This document shows positions 59,935-64,000 of a DNA stretch of 64,000 bases, one piece after another. The DNA lies in NCBI GenBank assembly GCA_029207755.1, contig JARCOQ010000012.1:17843740-17907739 (forward strand), given 5' to 3'. Below the pieces are notes generated by a model. It saw nothing but the letters and a program-made list of their open reading frames with translations. It searched no databases and was not told where the DNA came from. The DNA comes from Chamaea fasciata (taxonomy: Eukaryota > Chordata > Aves > Passeriformes > Sylviidae). Within the stretch, counting starts at the first letter, position 1. The number at the start of each line of letters is the position of its first letter. The position numbers and the translations under genes were made by a program.

Positions 59935-60560
59935 CAGGCACAAAGGGTGACAGTGACTGTGGTGACATCAGACTGGGGCCTGTCACCAGTGGGGCTCTGC
60001 AGGGCTCCATCCTCAGTGCTTTCATCACCTTCATTAATGATTTGGAGCCAGGGCTCAAAGGGACGTGAAGGAGGTTTGCTGATGGCACTGAATTAGGAGG
60101 AGCTGTTGGCTCCTTTGAGGGCAGAGGGGCCCTGCAGAGAGACCCAGAGCAAAGAGGGAGATGGGCAATCCCCAGCCCTGTGGAGTTTGACCCAGGCAAG
60201 TGCTGGGTTCTGCCCCGGGACAGGGCACCCCTGGCCGTGTGCATGGACTGGGCAATGAGAGGCTGCAGAGCAGCTGCAGGAAGGGGCCGGGGGGTCCTGC
60301 TCAGTGGGCAGTGGGAGCTGAGCCAGCAGCGCCCTGGCAGCCAGGAGGGACGTCCCTGTCCTGGGGCACCAGCCCAGCACTGCCAGGCCAGGAAGGGATT
60401 GCTCTGCTCTGCTCTGGGCTGGGCTGGGCTGGGCTGGCCCCCCTCGAGTGCTGGGGACAGCTCTGGGCACCACAGCATGAAAAAGACATTACACTACAAG
60501 ACAGCATCCAAATGAGGCTGAGAAGGATGGGAAAGGGTCAGGAAAGAAAGCCCTATGAGT
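59935..60560 (+). mobile_element. Decayed CR1-type LINE, reverse-transcriptase fragment
   Basis: In shifting + strand frames the segment shows remnants of the CR1 reverse transcriptase: a GLSPV.. start, ELGGAVGSFEGRGALQRDPE, a GNERL block, and LWAPQHEKDITLQDSIQMRL before the 3' part. These correspond in order to the thumb-side conserved blocks of bird CR1 ORF2. Frameshifts and stops show it is long dead. No 3' octamer tail was seen, so it is an internal fragment. Confidence 0.7.
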
Positions 60561-61659
60561 CTTTGGTACTGCTGTGTACAGTTTAACAGTTGCACTCATG
60601 CATATGGAGAAAGCCCTTAAGTTATAAAAGCCCCTCAAAAATGGCCTGCCAGCATATGTACCTGTGTATCTGCATTTTTCACAGATCAATGTATCTGAAC
60701 ACGTTGCACTTTTGGGAGGAGCTGGTGGTATTTTGGGGAGCATGCTAAAGTTCAGATGTAGTGTTTTTACCAAAATAGATCTGTAGGTTTCCATTGCCTC
60801 TTTGGGATGGAACCATATCCTTTTCTGGCCACCCCAGTACTGAACAAATGCCCAGAGACAGAATAACCCCTAAATGGGTCCACTGGCTCCTTTCATGCCA
60901 TCTCCTCCTGCTCGCTACCCTTGTTCACTTTAGCCCAGGTTTGCTGAGCAGATGCAAATGCTCATCCCTCAGCAGGCTCTCAGTTTCCACTCCTATCCCT
61001 TGGGTCACCTTTGCATTTTGTCCGTACATGAAGGAAGGATCCAAACAGAGCATGGCATCCCTCCAACTGATAACGGACAAGAAATCCAATGTAACAGCGT
61101 GTCTCTGCAGAGCTGTGCTGTGTGGTGCTGGCAGGGTGCTTCCCTGAGCTCTGCTGTGGCTTTGTGCTGGTGAGCGGTGAGCTGATGGCACCCTGGGTTC
61201 TCTGTACCCACTCAGCTGCTGTGGGGTGATGGACAGACCTGTGGTGGGGTGGGAAGAGTGAGGAAGTGGAGAGAGAGGCATCAGCAGCACCATGGGAACA
61301 GTGTGATCTGGCCATGTTGTGATGGATCCAGGGAAGAGGGCTGAGTCCTGCTGAGGCGTAACTGCGGGGAGAAGGTGGTGGCAGTGATGTGGCACAGCAG
61401 TGCCAGAGTGCAGTCTAAATAAACAGTCGCTGATGTGGTTTTTGAATGCTTGTACTTGGCGTTGTCAAAGCTCTGAATCTCTCGGTGTTTCATGTTTCTG
61501 CCTCCAGGAAGGGGCACGGCTCGTTCCTGGCAGTCTGGGTGACGGGCAGTGAGGGGCATTGGCAGTGGGGCTCTTTCTCAAATCCGAATGGCTGCAGAGA
61601 GGAGGTGTCTGTGGCTTAGAATGATGGTCTCCTTTCATGGTAAGACTGCCAAAGCAGTC

Positions 61660-61801
61660 CTCCTCATCTGCAACTCTGAGCTGGAAACAGCCAGAACTTT
61701 CTTTGTTTAAGGAGAATACTTTCTGGGTACAACTATCTGAAGGAGCAGGACAAGGACCAGACAGCTTTCTGGATAGTTCTTTCATATAAACATTCCATTA
61801 A
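61660..61801 (-). repeat. Inverted-pair segment, left arm
   Basis: Read on the - strand this matches 62917-63059 read on the + strand. Both carry CTGGTCCTTGTCCTGCTCCT, ACCCAGAAAGTATTCTCCTT and GGCTGTTTCCAGCTCAG. My hand alignment shows about 13 substitutions, nearly all transitions, and two 4-nt indels. Similarity stops at both ends. Confidence 0.85.
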
Positions 61802-61951
61802 ATTTTTTTGGCAAATTAAGTAGTGAATCATATTTTTAAAAATGTAATATCCTTCATGCATGAATAAAGAATAAGGCAAAATTACCTTCCAAATTCATTA
61901 CGTATTACTTTGCACTCACAGCACGTGCAAAAGTCGTATCAGTAGGAGCGG

Positions 61952-62293
61952 TGTGACAGCCACAGCTGGTCTGTAGCTGGACAGATAAATTTGGCCATTA
62001 CAGAGCCCCAGTTAGGCTAGCCTAGTTCATTAAAGAGTAGAAGTAATCAAGTCCCTGGGTGACAATGATAGGTTGGATTCGAACTCAGACAGGGACCCCA
62101 GCCAATCCCATTCAATCCTGAATGCAGACATCTCATTGGTCAGTGAGCTGGGCGGGGCAGAGACCCCAACCAATCAGGTGTTTGGGTGGGGATTTGAACC
62201 CCCTATAAAAGGAGCGTCCATCAATAAATGCTGGCTGTGGTCGCATGACCTTGGCCGTGCTCAGTCGTGTGCCTGCCTCCAAAACTGTGACCA
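61952..62293 (+). mobile_element. Solo LTR of an avian endogenous retrovirus, with intact promoter signals (ends approximate)
   Basis: Contains two CCAAT boxes (AGCCAATCCC near 62100 and CCAATCAGG near 62170), a TATA box CTATAAAAGG at 62203-62212 and AATAAA at 62223-62228, followed by a GT-rich stretch. It begins near TGTGACAG and ends near GTGACCA. No internal retroviral genes flank it. The layout resembles bird ERVK-like LTRs; the exact family was not determined. Confidence 0.7.
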
Positions 62294-62916
62294 AATGTGA
62301 CTGAGTGGAAGTGCTCCACCCCTTCTGATAACAAAATGTTCTTATGAAAATCTGCCATGAATGTGGCAAATGTGCCCAAAAAGTAGCTTCACTTCACTTG
62401 GCGTAGGCCACGTTTTAAAAATAGGTATGTTAGAGATACTGAAGTGCTCCAGAAAATAAGATGCCAGAAACTGCCGGATGAGAAGCAGTTTCCAGGAGGT
62501 CTTGGTCAGCAAGTCATTAGCGGTGAGAAAATGCAATATGCACTCTTTCCCATACATAGCATGATACTTGGTCATCTCTTGTTTCTCAGTGTTTGTTGCT
62601 TTTTTTTCTCCTTTTCACAATAATATGAAAGAGTTGGTATAAAAATACCATGCCAACTGCAGCTTTTGTTTAAAAATTATGTTACTAACCCTTATGAGTC
62701 AGAAGGCAAGAAAAATATCCTGAAATATATATATATCACTTCTGAGATCTTATCCAGTGTCATGATTATTATTTTTTTTTTGAACAATGTTGAGAGTAGT
62801 GTCCACATCCTAGAAAAATAGGAAATGGGGGAGGGGAATAAAAAAAAAAAATTAAGAAACGTCTGTGTCTTTTTATCTCTCCAGTCAATAACACATCCAG
62901 CAGTGCTGGTAGTAAA

Positions 62917-63059
62917 ATTAACAGAATGTTTGCATGGAAGAACCATCCAGAAGGTTGTCTGGTCCTTGTCCTGCTCCTTCAGAGAGTTGCACCCAGAAAG
63001 TATTCTCCTTAAACAAAGTTCTGGCTGTTTCCAGCTCAGACAGAGTTGCAAACAAGGAG
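62917..63059 (+). repeat. Inverted-pair segment, right arm
   Basis: The partner of 61660-61801 in the opposite orientation, about 1.1 kb away. The two arms flank the solo LTR. They could be two insertions of one unnamed dispersed repeat or an inverted duplication of local sequence. Confidence 0.85.
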
Positions 63060-64000
63060 CCCAGCCTGTCCTCTGTGAGCTGCACGCTCAGCCCAAGGGG
63101 CCAAATTTGCCGGGTCCTGGGTCGGGTGAACCCAAACCAGCTGTTGCAACATGGGTGTGAAGTGGGTCCAGCCTCTCCTATCAGCCATGCTCCATCTCTG
63201 ACTTAGTGGAAGTGGGTCCCAAACCTGGCTTTCTGTGAAGAGAATGCCAAATCTTTTATTTATCTGCAGCACACAATCCACACAGACCATAAAAATAATG
63301 GATCTTGCAGCCTGTTTAAAGTACCTATCAGTTCTGTAAGAACGGACTTATTGTATGTAGAGACCATATTTGGTCTTGCTTGGATAAAACCAAACAATTT
63401 CCCGTAGAGTTAGCAAAGAAAAATATCACCCATGGCTTTTTATTGCATGCACATTTCTTTAAAGATCTGTTGTACATCTGAAATTCTGAATGGATCAGTA
63501 ATTTGTCTAAGCAGCTCTTTCCCCTACAAAGTGAAGTATTAACAACAAGGAAATTCTGTGTCTTTAATTTTTTTTTTTTTTTTTTGGCTGCAGTCAGGTA
63601 AATCAGTTTGTGACTAGTTGTTCAGCGAAGGATTATAGCAGGCAACATTGCTAAAAAACCGTGCATGCTTCATGAATACGAGTCCTGCCAGACTCTCGAG
63701 TGCTGTTTGCTGTCCACAGGAGATGGCACTCCACGCTCAGGGTGGGTCACTCAGGGCACACTGCAGGTGAGGAGGTGGGAGCTGTGATGTTCAAAGGCAG
63801 GCAGAGGGAATCCCTGTGAGAACTGGCTCTCCTGCTCCCTTCAGCCTCGTTGTGGAGGTGCATCCCATGTTATCCAACCAGAACAGGAACTGGTAAGAGT
63901 GGTCAATCACAGTAGTCAGCATCATCAAAGATTATATTCCCAACTGTAGAGTGGGTGTTTAATTGCTGCAGTTGTGACACACGGTCTGAGTATGTGTCTG

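Larger units (their letters stand above)
59140..64000 (-). other. SLC7A10: SLC7A10 intron 1 (5' side runs off window)
   Basis: Searching the - strand for the expected end of exon 1 (a segment resembling KKEIGLLSACTIIIG before a GT donor) gave nothing, so the first exon is probably to the right of 64000. The stretch holds a decayed CR1 fragment, a solo LTR, an inverted pair of segments and a T-run near 63570-63586. Confidence 0.7.

Noticed and set aside
60093..60586. Overlapping ORFs of 126 and 128 codons
   Set aside because: They are frame fragments of the decayed CR1 reverse transcriptase, with frameshifts and no start of their own.
62188..62202. GGATTTGAACCCCC as a reverse tRNA B box
   Set aside because: It lies inside the LTR just before the TATA box, with no cloverleaf around it.
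1..64000. A new multi-gene accessory system
   Set aside because: All coding sequence with family features is accounted for by two conserved animal genes; the rest is intronic or intergenic DNA and repeats.

Overview
The window is vertebrate nuclear DNA, most probably avian. Coding exons are short and separated by kilobase-scale introns. GC-rich CpG islands sit in an AT-rich background. The mobile elements are CR1-type LINE fragments ending in ATTCTATGA-like octamers, plus compact solo LTRs of the kind common in birds. A passerine source is a guess from the LTR style. No bacterial, phage or CRISPR content was seen.

Two protein-coding genes are recognised, arranged tail to tail. LRP3 is on the + strand. 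Its ATG is at 8679, inside a CpG island, and seven coding exons run to a stop at 33402. They splice in phase into an 829-residue type I membrane receptor: signal peptide, CUB, two LDL-receptor A repeats, CUB, three LDL-receptor A repeats, one transmembrane helix, and a long cytoplasmic tail with endocytosis motifs. SLC7A10 (Asc-1, a neutral amino-acid exchanger) is on the - strand. Ten coding exons (human exons 2 to 11 by comparison) lie between 59139 and the stop at 42186. Its first coding exon was not found and probably lies beyond the right edge. The human genes are convergent neighbours on chromosome 19q13.11, so the pairing supports both identifications.

Layout: 1-238, 34-bp CpG-rich minisatellite; 239-7985, intergenic; 7985-9065, LRP3 promoter island with a 33-codon upstream ORF; 8679-33402, LRP3, whose intron 2 carries a 30/22-bp minisatellite, a 48-nt poly-T run and an internal CpG island; 33403-42185, intergenic and 3' UTR sequence with CR1 fragments and palindromes; 42186-59139, SLC7A10, with a (GGGAT)n tract in its last intron and two LTR-like elements in the intron after exon 9; 59140-64000, part of SLC7A10 intron 1, with a decayed CR1 reverse-transcriptase fragment, a solo LTR with intact promoter and polyA signals, and an inverted pair of about 140-bp segments flanking that LTR.

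No new multi-gene system is visible. The points most worth checking are a near-perfect 21-bp hairpin in the intergenic region, the inverted pair around the LTR, the intronic CpG island, a GC-AG intron in SLC7A10, and an AATAAA that overlaps the LRP3 stop codon. Exon boundaries come from in-phase splicing by eye and from recalled human family sequences, not from any alignment run.
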